NCBI GenBank assembly: GCA_963703855.1
Contig: CAVPFW010000022.1
Location: forward strand, 62,001-126,000
Direction of reading: 5' to 3'
Origin: AP-15 sp963703855
GTDB lineage: Bacteria > Pseudomonadota > Alphaproteobacteria > ATCC43930 > CGMCC-115725
Length of the DNA: 64,000 nt
Shown: in pieces, positions 56,818-64,000 of the stretch
How the letters are laid out: the number at the start of each line of letters is the position of its first letter
Position numbering within the stretch: the first letter of the stretch is position 1
Notes under the pieces: generated by a model
The model's input: only the letters and a program-made list of their open reading frames with translations
Told to the model about the DNA's origin: nothing
Databases searched by the model: none
Translations under genes and position numbers: made by a program

Positions 56818-57539
56818 TCACCGCACAGGCGTTTCCCGCAAGCCTGCGAGGCTCCGGCGCTGGCCCCCCTCTGCGTCGAAGTTTTCCGGGGCGAGCCAGC
56901 GCTCGAAGGCGGCGCGCAGGGCCGGCCACTCGCGGTCGATAATCGAGAACCAGGCGGTGTCGCGGCTGCGGCCCTTGTACACGGTCGCCTGGCGGAACAG
57001 ACCCTCATAGCGAAAGCCCAGGCGCTGGGCCGCCGCCCGCGACGGCGCATTCAACCAATCGCATTTCCATTCGTAGCGGCGATAGCCGAGCTCGTCGAAG
57101 ACGCGGCGCATCATCAGGTACATCGCCTCGGTCGCGGCCGGCTTTCTCTGCAGGCGCGGGCTGTAGGTGATGCCGCCGACCTCGATCACGCCCGCCGCCG
57201 GATCGATGCGCATCAGGCTCGCCACCCCGACGGCATGCCCGCTGCCCCGGTCGACGATCGCGTGGACCAGCGGGTCGTCGCGGCCGGCGGCAGCCTCGGC
57301 CCACCCCGATAGAGGTCGAACGCGGGGTATGGCCCATGCGGTAGATAGGTCCAGTTCCGGCCCTCGGCGTCTTCGCTGTTGGCGGCGAACAGGTCGGCGG
57401 CGTGACGGTCCGGGTCGAGCGGCTCGACCCGGCAGAATCGGCCCTCGATCGGGGTGCGCGGCGGCAACGGCCGCGGCGACCAGCCCGGCAACGGCGCGCC
57501 GATCGGCTGGCCGAGCTCGTTATAGTGCTGCTCACTCAT
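56818..57539 (-). pseudogene. GNAT-family N-acetyltransferase, one base missing
   Basis: ATG 57539 (GGAGG upstream) reads M-S-E-Q-H-Y-N-E-L-G-Q-P-I-G through F-D-L-Y-R-G. Here one G appears to be missing (about 57303-57306): adding it gives W-A-E-A-A-A-G-R-D-D-P-L-V and then the in-frame acetyl-CoA-binding half (I-E-V-G-G-I-T-Y-S-P, A-M-Y-L-M-M-R-R-V-F-D-E, N-A-P-S-R-A-A-A-Q-R-L-G-F). The span is 3n+2, about 240 aa restored. It resembles RimJ/RimL-type acetyltransferases. Confidence 0.78.
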
Positions 57540-57768
57540 CCGAGCCTCCGGTGCCGGCGCGATCATCAGCCGGCGCCAGTCTCGCGCGGAACGGTCAAAG
57601 CGGCAACAACGCGGCAACGATGATCGTCCGCACCCCAGCGGCGCACCGGACCCGGATGTGCGGCCGGAATCCAATCCCGACACCGCGCCGGGCCGCCGCC
57701 CCGCCAGCAAACGGCAGCCTGCACGTTCGGCCGCGAAATGCCCAGAGCGGCTGAAGAAAACATGTTCG

Positions 57769-58008
57769 CTATGGGCGGCGGGGGGCCGTCGCCACCATCC
57801 CTTGGATAGGTTCGAGGACCGCCTGGATCGCGTCGGCCACGGCGATATGGGCGGGGTTGGAAAGGGTGAAGGGTTCTTCGGTCGCCAGCAGCAACAGCCC
57901 GCCGCCGGCAACCGGCTCGGCGATTGCCCCGGCGGGCGACGTAATCTTGCTCGCGAAAGGTGCGGCAAGATACGATGTTGAGGACCCAATATGAAACAAA
58001 CCATGCAA
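57769..58008 (-). pseudogene. Fragment resembling the C-terminus of an Imm52-type immunity protein
   Basis: 79 codons ending G-G-G-L-L-L-L-A-T-E-E-P-F and N-P-A-H-I-A-V-A-D-A-I-Q-A-V-L-E-P, a pattern I associate from memory with Imm52 (polymorphic-toxin immunity) C-termini. The N-terminal two thirds are missing. The rest of the 57540-58038 gap shows nothing recognisable. Confidence 0.3.
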
Positions 58009-58038
58009 AATCGCCGCCGGGCGTGGTGGCGGTCGCCG

Positions 58039-59403
58039 TCACAGCCACCACAGGCCGACCAGGATGGTCAGCACCGTCAGCGGCGCGCCGACCCGGAAAT
58101 ACTGCCAGAACCCGATCGCCACGCCGCGCCGGGCGGCGCGCTGGACCACGATCAAATTCGCCACCGAGCCGAGGATGGTCAGGTTGCCGGCCAAGGTCGC
58201 GGCCATCGCGGCGACGAGCCAGGCGCGGCGCGGATCGGGCAATGCGATGACGAACGGCTTCAGCACCAACACCGCGGGCACGTTGCTGACGAGGTTCGAC
58301 AGGACCGCCGTCACCGCGGCCAGCACCGGCATATGGTCGAGGTGCTGACGGCCGATCGCGGCGATGATCTGCGGCGACAGCAACGCCTTCTCAAAGCCTG
58401 AGACGACGATGAACAGGCCGGCGAACATCAGCAGCAGCGGCCAGTCGATCTCGCGATAGATCTTTTCGCTCCTGACCGCGCGCGTCACCAGCAGCACCGA
58501 GCCGGCGACCAGCGCCAGCTTGGCCGGCCCCAGACCGGCGAAAAACCCGGCCATCATCGCCAATGTCACCACCGCCGCTTTGATCGCCAGCGGCCGGTAG
58601 GCGTGGGCCGGCGCCGGCGCGCCGCGCAGCCGCTCGCGCGTCCAGAACTCGGACGGATGAAACAGCGCGATCAGCGCAAAGGTCATGACCAGCCCGACCG
58701 CCGCCACCGGCGACAATGCCGCGGCAAAGGCGCCGTAGGGGATATGCGAGAAGCTGCCGATCATGATGTTCTGCGGGTTGCCGGTGATGGTCGCGGCGCT
58801 GCCGACGTTGGACGCCATCGCCACCGCCAGCAGATAGGGCACCGGGTTGCGCCGCACGCGCACGACGAGATCGAGCACCAGCGGCGTCAGCGCCAGGCAG
58901 ATCGTATCGTTGACGAGGAAGGCGGAGAAAAAGCCCGACGTCAGGACCACCGCGGCGAGCAGCAGCAGCGGATGGCGGGCGCGGGCCACCAGCCAATTGG
59001 CGACCAGGCGAAAAAATCCGGCGAGGCGCAGATTGCCGACCACGATCATCATGCCGAGCAGCAAGGCGATGGTGTCGAAATCGATCGCGCGCAATGCCGC
59101 GTCGAGCGGCAATACGCCGAGGCCGACCATCAGGCTGGCGCCGAGCAATGCCGCCCCGGCGCGGTCGAGGTAAAAGCCCGGCAATTTGCCGATCGCGATG
59201 ACGACGTAAGTCGCGGCAAAGATCACCATCGCCGCGGCGCGTGAGGGGTGCTGCGCGATCCCTGCCGAGGTTCCGGGCCACCGTGTCGCAGCGACGGAGA
59301 GCGCAGCGATCAGCGCCGCCGATGCCGCGACGACAGCGCACCAATAGAGCGCTCGGCGCCGGCCGCTCACGCGCGGCGACGCGAGGCGGTCTCGGCCCCG
59401 CAT
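58039..59403 (-). CDS. SLC13/ArsB-NhaD-type permease
   Basis: 454 aa, 11-12 helices, ion-transporter superfamily. Features: I-D-F-D-T-I-A-L-L-L-G-M-M-I, F-L-V-N-D-T-I-C-L-A-L-T-P, the hairpin motif G-S-A-A-T-I-T-G-N-P-Q-N-I and its second-half copy A-A-T-L-A-G-N-L-T-I-L-G-S-V-A-N. It likely moves an anion or sodium; the substrate is unknown. Its ATG overlaps the stop of the preceding MFS gene (ATGA), so it is the last gene of the sigma-54-headed operon. Confidence 0.87.
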   Translation of the reverse strand: MRGRDRLASPRVSGRRRALYWCAVVAASAALIAALSVAATRWPGTSAGIAQHPSRAAAMVIFAATYVVIAIGKLPGFYLDRAGAALLGASLMVGLGVLPLDAALRAIDFDTIALLLGMMIVVGNLRLAGFFRLVANWLVARARHPLLLLAAVVLTSGFFSAFLVNDTICLALTPLVLDLVVRVRRNPVPYLLAVAMASNVGSAATITGNPQNIMIGSFSHIPYGAFAAALSPVAAVGLVMTFALIALFHPSEFWTRERLRGAPAPAHAYRPLAIKAAVVTLAMMAGFFAGLGPAKLALVAGSVLLVTRAVRSEKIYREIDWPLLLMFAGLFIVVSGFEKALLSPQIIAAIGRQHLDHMPVLAAVTAVLSNLVSNVPAVLVLKPFVIALPDPRRAWLVAAMAATLAGNLTILGSVANLIVVQRAARRGVAIGFWQYFRVGAPLTVLTILVGLWWL

Positions 59404-60731
59404 CAGGGGTCACTCGTCGGCCAGCCCGGGCCGTCTGCCGGCGCCAGCTCTGCGGGCAGCGCCGCATCGGCCGACGGCGCCGTTTCCGGCATTGCCGCCG
59501 CGAGCACGCAAAGCGCGACGGCGGCCACCGCGCCGGAGCTCAGAAAAGCCGCCGAGTAGCCGAAATGGTCGACGATCAGCCCGGCGGCGAGCCCGCTCGC
59601 CGAGGCGCCGATCCCCTGCGCCGTGGCGACCGCCCCTTGCGCTATATTGTAGCGCCCGGTGCCGCGCATCAGATCGGCCAGAACCAGCGGCGTGATCGCG
59701 CCGAAGATGCCGGCGCCGATCCCGTCGAGCAATTGCACGCCGATCAGCCACATGCTGCTGTTCGAGAAGGTGTAGAGCACGGCGCGCACCGGCAGGATGC
59801 CGAAACCGATCAGCAGGATCGGCTTGCGACCCCAGCGGTCGGCGTTCCACCCGACCAGCAAGGCGATCGGCAGCATGATCATCTGCGCGGCGATGATGCA
59901 GCTCGACATCATCGCCGTCGCCCACTCCTTGTGCGCGAACGCCAGCTTCTGTCCGACCAGCGGCAGCAGCGGCGCATTGGCGAGATGGAACAGCATCGCG
60001 CAAGCCGCATAAAGCAGCAGCGGCCGGCAGGTCAGCAACACTTTCAGACCCGAAGGCCGAGGCGCGCCGTCGTCCTCCCCCTCCCCGCCCCGCGCCCTGA
60101 CGTGGTCGATCGCGCCGGCCGGGATCGACAGCACCGCGAGGGAGGCGAGCACGGCGAAGAACGGCACCAGGAGGAAGACCGCGCGCTGCGACAATGCCCA
60201 GCCGAGGACGCCCGCCGCCGCGGCGATAGCGACGTTTCCGGCATGGTCGAACGCCGAGTTGCGGCCCATGCGGCGGGCCAACGCCGCGCGCGTATAAAGC
60301 CCCAGGGTCAATGCCGCGACGGCCGGGCCGAACACGTCGCCGACCGCCGCCATCAGGCTGTTGGCGACCACCACCGGCCAGAAGCGAGGCGCCGCAAAGA
60401 TCGTGACCGCGCCTGCCGCCAGCACCGCGAGCGCGGCCACGATCAGCCCGCGCTTGGCCCGGGTGAGGTCGATCAATCCGCCGATCGGGGTCTGCACGGC
60501 GAGCCCGAGCAACCCGCCGACGGTCGTCACCAGCCCGACCCCCGACTGGCTCCAATGCTGCTGGGTGACCAGAAAGACGTTGAGATAAGGCCCGAGCGCC
60601 CCGCGCACGTCGGCCAGCAGAAAATTCAGCGCATCGAGCGAGACGCCTCTGAATGGCGCAGCAGGAGACGCCGTCGTTTCGGTCGACCGAAAAGGGATGC
60701 GGCGCACGCGAAGCCTAGGGGCCAGGCGCAT
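59403..60731 (-). CDS. MFS transporter
   Basis: 442 aa, about 12 helices. Motif A variants P-I-G-G-L-I-D-L-T-R-A-K-R (first half) and W-N-A-D-R-W-G-R-K-P (second half). Overlaps the upstream periplasmic-protein gene by 17 bases and the downstream permease by 3, so the three are one transcription unit. The start is taken as ATG 60731; a later GTG is possible. Confidence 0.85.
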   Translation of the reverse strand: MRLAPRLRVRRIPFRSTETTASPAAPFRGVSLDALNFLLADVRGALGPYLNVFLVTQQHWSQSGVGLVTTVGGLLGLAVQTPIGGLIDLTRAKRGLIVAALAVLAAGAVTIFAAPRFWPVVVANSLMAAVGDVFGPAVAALTLGLYTRAALARRMGRNSAFDHAGNVAIAAAAGVLGWALSQRAVFLLVPFFAVLASLAVLSIPAGAIDHVRARGGEGEDDGAPRPSGLKVLLTCRPLLLYAACAMLFHLANAPLLPLVGQKLAFAHKEWATAMMSSCIIAAQMIMLPIALLVGWNADRWGRKPILLIGFGILPVRAVLYTFSNSSMWLIGVQLLDGIGAGIFGAITPLVLADLMRGTGRYNIAQGAVATAQGIGASASGLAAGLIVDHFGYSAAFLSSGAVAAVALCVLAAAMPETAPSADAALPAELAPADGPGWPTSDP

Positions 60732-61524
60732 CCGGAGCTGCTCCCCCTGGGCCGGGCGGCGGTGGCCGCGGGCGGCCTCGGCCGGGCGGCGGCGGCGTCT
60801 CGACGAGGCTCAGCTGGGCTCGGGACGCTCCGATCTGCTGCACCTCGAACACCTTGCCGACGGCGATGACCAGCCCTGTCCCTTCCGCGACCAGGTTCCG
60901 ACCCGGCTGGAGAAGGGTTGCGAAACGATAAGCCTCGGGCGGCGGCAGGCGCAGGATGGTGCCGTCCTCGAGCAACGCTCCGTTCACGTCGCCGCGCGGG
61001 CCGTGCAGGGTCATCCGCACGCGGCCCTGGATCTCCGTGAGGCCGGCAATCGGTGCGTTTGGACCGGCATCGGGCCCGACCGGCGATGGTGGTGGCGGGG
61101 CCGGACCGCCGCGCCCAGGGCCGGGAGGGCCGTTGTCGACGATCGTGCGCCCGGTCGCCTCGTCGGTGATCGAGACGGCTTTCACCAACGGCAGCGCCGC
61201 CGCACGCAGATCATGAATGGTCACGGTGTCGCCCGGCTTCACCGAAAAGGCGATCTGGGTAGAAAGATGCGGCGGCGTCTTTACCTCGGTGCCGTCAGTC
61301 AAAATCAGCCCGTCGATATCGCCGCGCGGCGTCAGCGTGAATTGTTGGACCCGCCCGCGTTCAGCCGGAAGCTGCTGGGGATCATAGAGTGCAGCTTGCC
61401 CTAAGTCGGGCGCCGGCGGCTGACCGGCTGCAGGGGGTTGCGGTTGGGTTTGCGCGAGACCGGCACCGACGGTCGCGAAGATCGCCGATCCGGCAAGGAA
61501 GGCTGCTTTCCATCGGGTCATCAT
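60715..61524 (-). CDS. Exported hypothetical protein, sigma-54-controlled
   Basis: 269 aa with signal peptide (M-M-T-R-W-K-A-A-F-L-A-G-S-A-I-F, cleavage near G-L-A-Q-T). The mature part has two similar beta-rich halves (G-D-I-D-G-L-I-L-T-D-G-T-E-V-K and G-D-V-N-G-A-L-L-E-D-G-T-I-L-R), suggesting an internal duplication of a small barrel, joined and ended by Pro/Gly-rich linkers. Function not recognised. ATG 61524 behind GGGAG; a -24/-12 promoter lies 40 bases upstream. Confidence 0.8.
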   Translation of the reverse strand: MMTRWKAAFLAGSAIFATVGAGLAQTQPQPPAAGQPPAPDLGQAALYDPQQLPAERGRVQQFTLTPRGDIDGLILTDGTEVKTPPHLSTQIAFSVKPGDTVTIHDLRAAALPLVKAVSITDEATGRTIVDNGPPGPGRGGPAPPPPSPVGPDAGPNAPIAGLTEIQGRVRMTLHGPRGDVNGALLEDGTILRLPPPEAYRFATLLQPGRNLVAEGTGLVIAVGKVFEVQQIGASRAQLSLVETPPPPGRGRPRPPPPGPGGAAPDAPGP

Positions 61525-61563
61525 CCGGTTCACTCCCTGAGAGCGGCTCTCGAGGGGTGAAGG

Positions 61564-61578
61564 GCAAGCTGCGTGCCA
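61564..61578 (-). promoter_or_regulatory. Sigma-54 (-24/-12) promoter of the exported-protein/MFS/permease operon
   Basis: The minus strand reads TGGCACGCAGCTTGC, i.e. TGGCAC-N5-TTGC, an exact consensus. Transcription should start near 61552, leaving a leader of about 28 bases to ATG 61524. The gene immediately upstream encodes an NtrC-type activator, the class of protein required at such promoters. Confidence 0.85.
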
Positions 61579-61624
61579 ACGAAAAAACAGCGAAATATCT
61601 GCGAGTTTTGCGCCCGCGCGTGCC

Positions 61625-62996
61625 CTAGGCGTCCGCTCCGCCGACACCGTCCGTCCGGTCCTCGGACAGGTCGAGGCCGTAAAACCTTATTTTCGCGTAC
61701 AGGAGCTGTCGATGGATGCCGAGCAGGCGCGCAGCTGCCGCCCGGTTGCCCCGGCTCCTCGCCAAAGCGCGGCGGATCAGCGTCTCTTCGAGATGCGCCA
61801 TTGCGGACGGCAGATCCTCGCCGTGCCAGTCTCCGAGACCCCCTGCCGCCGATCGCGTCCGATCGATAAAGTCGAGATCCGCCGCTTTGAGGATTTCCCC
61901 ACGCACCAATACTGCCGCGCGTTCCATCGCGTTTTTCAACTCGCGGACATTGCCTGGCCAAGTATGCCTGATCAGGCGGGCGGCGGCATCGGCGGCGAGC
62001 CGCTTAGCGCTGACGCAACTCAGAAAATGCTCGGCCAACGGTACGATGTCGGCGATCCGCTCGCGCAGCGCCGGCAGATGGATCGGCACGACATGCAGCC
62101 GATAGAACAGATCCTCACGGAAACTCGCGGTCGCGAACGCACTCCCGCAGATCGCGATGGGTGGCCGCAATCACGCGAACGTCGACCGGGGTCGGCTTGC
62201 CGCCGACCGGTATTACGACGCGCTCCTGGAGCGCTCGCAGGATTTTCGCCTGCATCGCAATATCCATGTCGCCGATCTCGTCGAGGAACAAGGTTCCCAG
62301 CTCCGCCTCGCGAAAGGCTCCGGCCCGATCGCTCACCGCCCCCGTGAAGGCGCCGCGCACGTGGCCGAACAGCTCGCTTTCGATGAGCTCGGACGGGATC
62401 GCGGCACAATTCACCGCGACGAACGGCTTGCCGCCCCGATGACCATGATCGTGGATCGCGCGCGCCGCCAAATCCTTGCCGGTCCCGGTCTCCCCGGTAA
62501 TGAGCACGGTCGCATTGCTGTCCGCGAGCAGGCCGATGGTCTTCTGGACCGCGCGCATCGCCTCGCTCGAGCCGATCAGCCCTTCCTGCGCGGGCTCGGA
62601 TCGGGCTGCCCGGGGCTCCGCGATGGTTGCAAGCATTCCGTTCAAGGCGCGCGCCAGCTCATCGCGTCCGATCGGCTTCGTCAGATGATCGAAGGCGCCG
62701 AGGCGCATCGCCTCGATCGTGTTCGCCGCCGTGGCGTGCGCGGTCAACACCAGGACCGGCGGCGGGCGGTGCCGTTCGCGGATTCGCCGCAACGCCTCGA
62801 GGCCGTCCATGCCGGGCATGCGCAGATCGAGCAGCACGCCGCCGATCGAGGTTTCGCCGAGCGCCGCTTCGCTGAGCGCCGCCAGCGCCGCCGCGCCGGA
62901 AGACGCCACCTGAGCCTGATGGCCGAGACTGCGCACGGTCTCGCTGAGCGCGTCGCACATCGCAGCATCGTCGTCGACGATCAGGATGACTGTCAT
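61625..62996 (-). pseudogene. NtrC-family sigma-54-dependent response regulator, one extra base
   Basis: Receiver domain (1-120; I-V-D-D-D, phospho-acceptor D57 in L-L-D-L-R-M-P), AAA+ domain with Walker A G-E-T-G-T-G-K-D and the sigma-54-contact loop G-A-F-T-G-A, and C-terminal Fis-type helix-turn-helix (G-N-R-A-A-A-A-R-L-L-G-I-H-R). The frame breaks just before the conserved F-R-E-D-L-F-Y-R-L: removing one base at about 62129-62130 restores it. Span 3n+1, 456 aa. As read, the first frame stops in the AAA+ domain. ATG 62996 overlaps the stop of the sensor kinase (ATGA). Confidence 0.85.
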
Positions 62997-64000
62997 GGAA
63001 TAAGGATTTCGAAGAGCGTCCCGGTCGGCGAACAGCCCAGCCGTGCCCTCCCGCCATGGGCTTCGGCGACCTCGCGCACGATGGACAGCCCGAGCCCCGT
63101 GCCGTCCGCGCGGCCCGTGACGAATGGTTCGAAGAGATGGTCGCGGATATGGGCGGGTGGTCCGGGGCCCTCGTCGCACACCGAAAGAACCAAGCCCTCG
63201 GCGCCGTGGCGCGCGGCGATGAGCACCATGGTTTCGGTCGGCGCCGCTTGGATCGCGTTGAGAATGAGGTTGTCGAGAGCGCGCCGCATCTGATCCGGGT
63301 CGAAGCTCGCCGCCTCGCCATCGGCCCGGCACTGAACGGTGATGTGCTTAGCACGGGCAAGTTCTGCGTGCATGGCGCCGCAGGACTCGAGAAACCGGCC
63401 GAGCGCCACAGCTTCGCGGCAAGGCCTGTCGCGGTCGGTTACGCTCAACAGACGGCGAAGCAGAGTGTCGAGCCGCTCGATCTGCCCGAGGATCATCGAC
63501 AGCGCCTCACCTTTGCGCTCGGGCTCGCCGGAAATTGCGTTTTCGGCCTTGAGCCTCATAGCCGCAATCGGGTTGCGAATCTCGTGAGCGACACCCGCGG
63601 TCACCCGTCCGATCGCCGCCAAACGCTCTCCCGTCGCGACCTGCCGGAGCAGTTGATCGGCTCGCCGCCGCACCTCCGCAAGCCGGCGTACCGCTTCGTT
63701 CAGCGCCACGACGATGCGATCGAGGTCGCGCTCACCGGTCGTGGGGAGCACGGGCAAGTCGGCGATGTCATGGGCTCGAAGCGCCGCCTCGATTTGCCCG
63801 ACATGACGCGGCCACTTCATCATCAGCCGAGCGAGCAACGCCGCGGCGCCGAGGACGGCGGCAAACAGGACGCCGAGACCCGCCATCAGAAGCCGATAGC
63901 TGCTTCCGGCAAACGTGAACACCCGGGTCATTGCCCACGCCGTCAAATCCGGGATCGGGCCGGGCAGCGGGCAAGCGCTCACCAGCAGAATCTGCGAGGA
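62993..64000 (-). CDS. Sensor histidine kinase, N-terminus cut by window edge
   Basis: At least 335 aa, open to the right edge (S-S-Q-I-L-L-V-S-A-C...). One membrane helix (L-L-M-A-G-L-G-V-L-F-A-A-V-L-G-A-A-A-L-L) follows what is probably a periplasmic sensor domain. H-box A-G-V-A-H-E-I-R-N-P, N-box L-D-N-L-I-L-N-A-I-Q-A, then C-D-E-G-P-G-P and G-T-G-L-G-L-S-I-V. NtrB-like partner of the adjacent sigma-54 regulator. Confidence 0.9.
   Translation of the reverse strand, partial: SSQILLVSACPLPGPIPDLTAWAMTRVFTFAGSSYRLLMAGLGVLFAAVLGAAALLARLMMKWPRHVGQIEAALRAHDIADLPVLPTTGERDLDRIVVALNEAVRRLAEVRRRADQLLRQVATGERLAAIGRVTAGVAHEIRNPIAAMRLKAENAISGEPERKGEALSMILGQIERLDTLLRRLLSVTDRDRPCREAVALGRFLESCGAMHAELARAKHITVQCRADGEAASFDPDQMRRALDNLILNAIQAAPTETMVLIAARHGAEGLVLSVCDEGPGPPAHIRDHLFEPFVTGRADGTGLGLSIVREVAEAHGGRARLGCSPTGTLFEILIP

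Overview
The window looks like a high-GC chromosome segment from an alphaproteobacterium, probably of the Rhizobiales/Rhodospirillales type. The reasons are the strongly G/C-biased third codon positions, the coaD-gyrA ... ssb / uvrA neighbourhood typical of that class, frequent GTG/TTG starts with GGAGG sites, and interspersed palindromic repeats of alphaproteobacterial style. This assignment is inference; no rRNA or tRNA gene was found.

Layout. 0-3 kb: coaD (cut by the left edge) and gyrA, whose quinolone-determining region reads G-E-L-A-I-Y-D. 3-7.5 kb: a GlsB-like membrane protein, a DUF6311 membrane protein, a hypothetical protein and a MetE-like protein. 7.6-9.85 kb: a distinctly AT-richer two-gene defence locus, an ABC/AAA_15 ATPase plus a DUF4435 TOPRIM protein, matching the PARIS (AriA/AriB) architecture, with the ATPase frame broken by one extra base. 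9.9-15 kb: ssb, a cytoplasmic HtrA-type protease and uvrA, with a broken GIY-YIG gene between near-perfect 33-bp inverted repeats. 15-17 kb: a frameshifted restriction-endonuclease-like gene and a frameshifted MNT/HEPN toxin-antitoxin pair. 17-24.9 kb: VOC, LLM, SDR and ThDP enzymes, a BTAD/TPR regulator and a QueC-like PP-loop protein. 25.7-33.5 kb: an ISAs1-type transposase, heparinase II/III, an MFS exporter, a hypothetical protein, an esterase and a PEP-CTERM protein with a candidate sigma-54 promoter. 33.8-42.5 kb: a CoA-binding/O-acetylhomoserine sulfhydrylase fusion, a peroxiredoxin, a hydrolase/LLM pair, two Rieske oxygenases and a flavin reductase. 42.7-47.6 kb: two hybrid PAS histidine kinases sharing a nearly identical kinase module, with a response regulator between them and a 15-bp tandem repeat inside the ATPase domain. 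47.5-57.5 kb: MFS transporters (including two tandem SHS-family paralogues), folate C1 genes (5-formyl-THF cyclo-ligase, fhs), a GlcG-like protein, an S53 peptidase and a GNAT. 58-64 kb: a sensor kinase/NtrC-type regulator pair beside an operon (periplasmic protein, MFS, SLC13-like permease) headed by a textbook sigma-54 promoter.

A recurring feature is that seven genes (ATPase, GIY-YIG, endonuclease-like, MNT, HEPN, alpha/beta hydrolase, NtrC regulator) each span exactly 3n+1 bases and are restored by removing one base. This means either real decay of dispensable genes or systematic base insertions in the assembly. It must be settled from raw reads before any of them is called dead.
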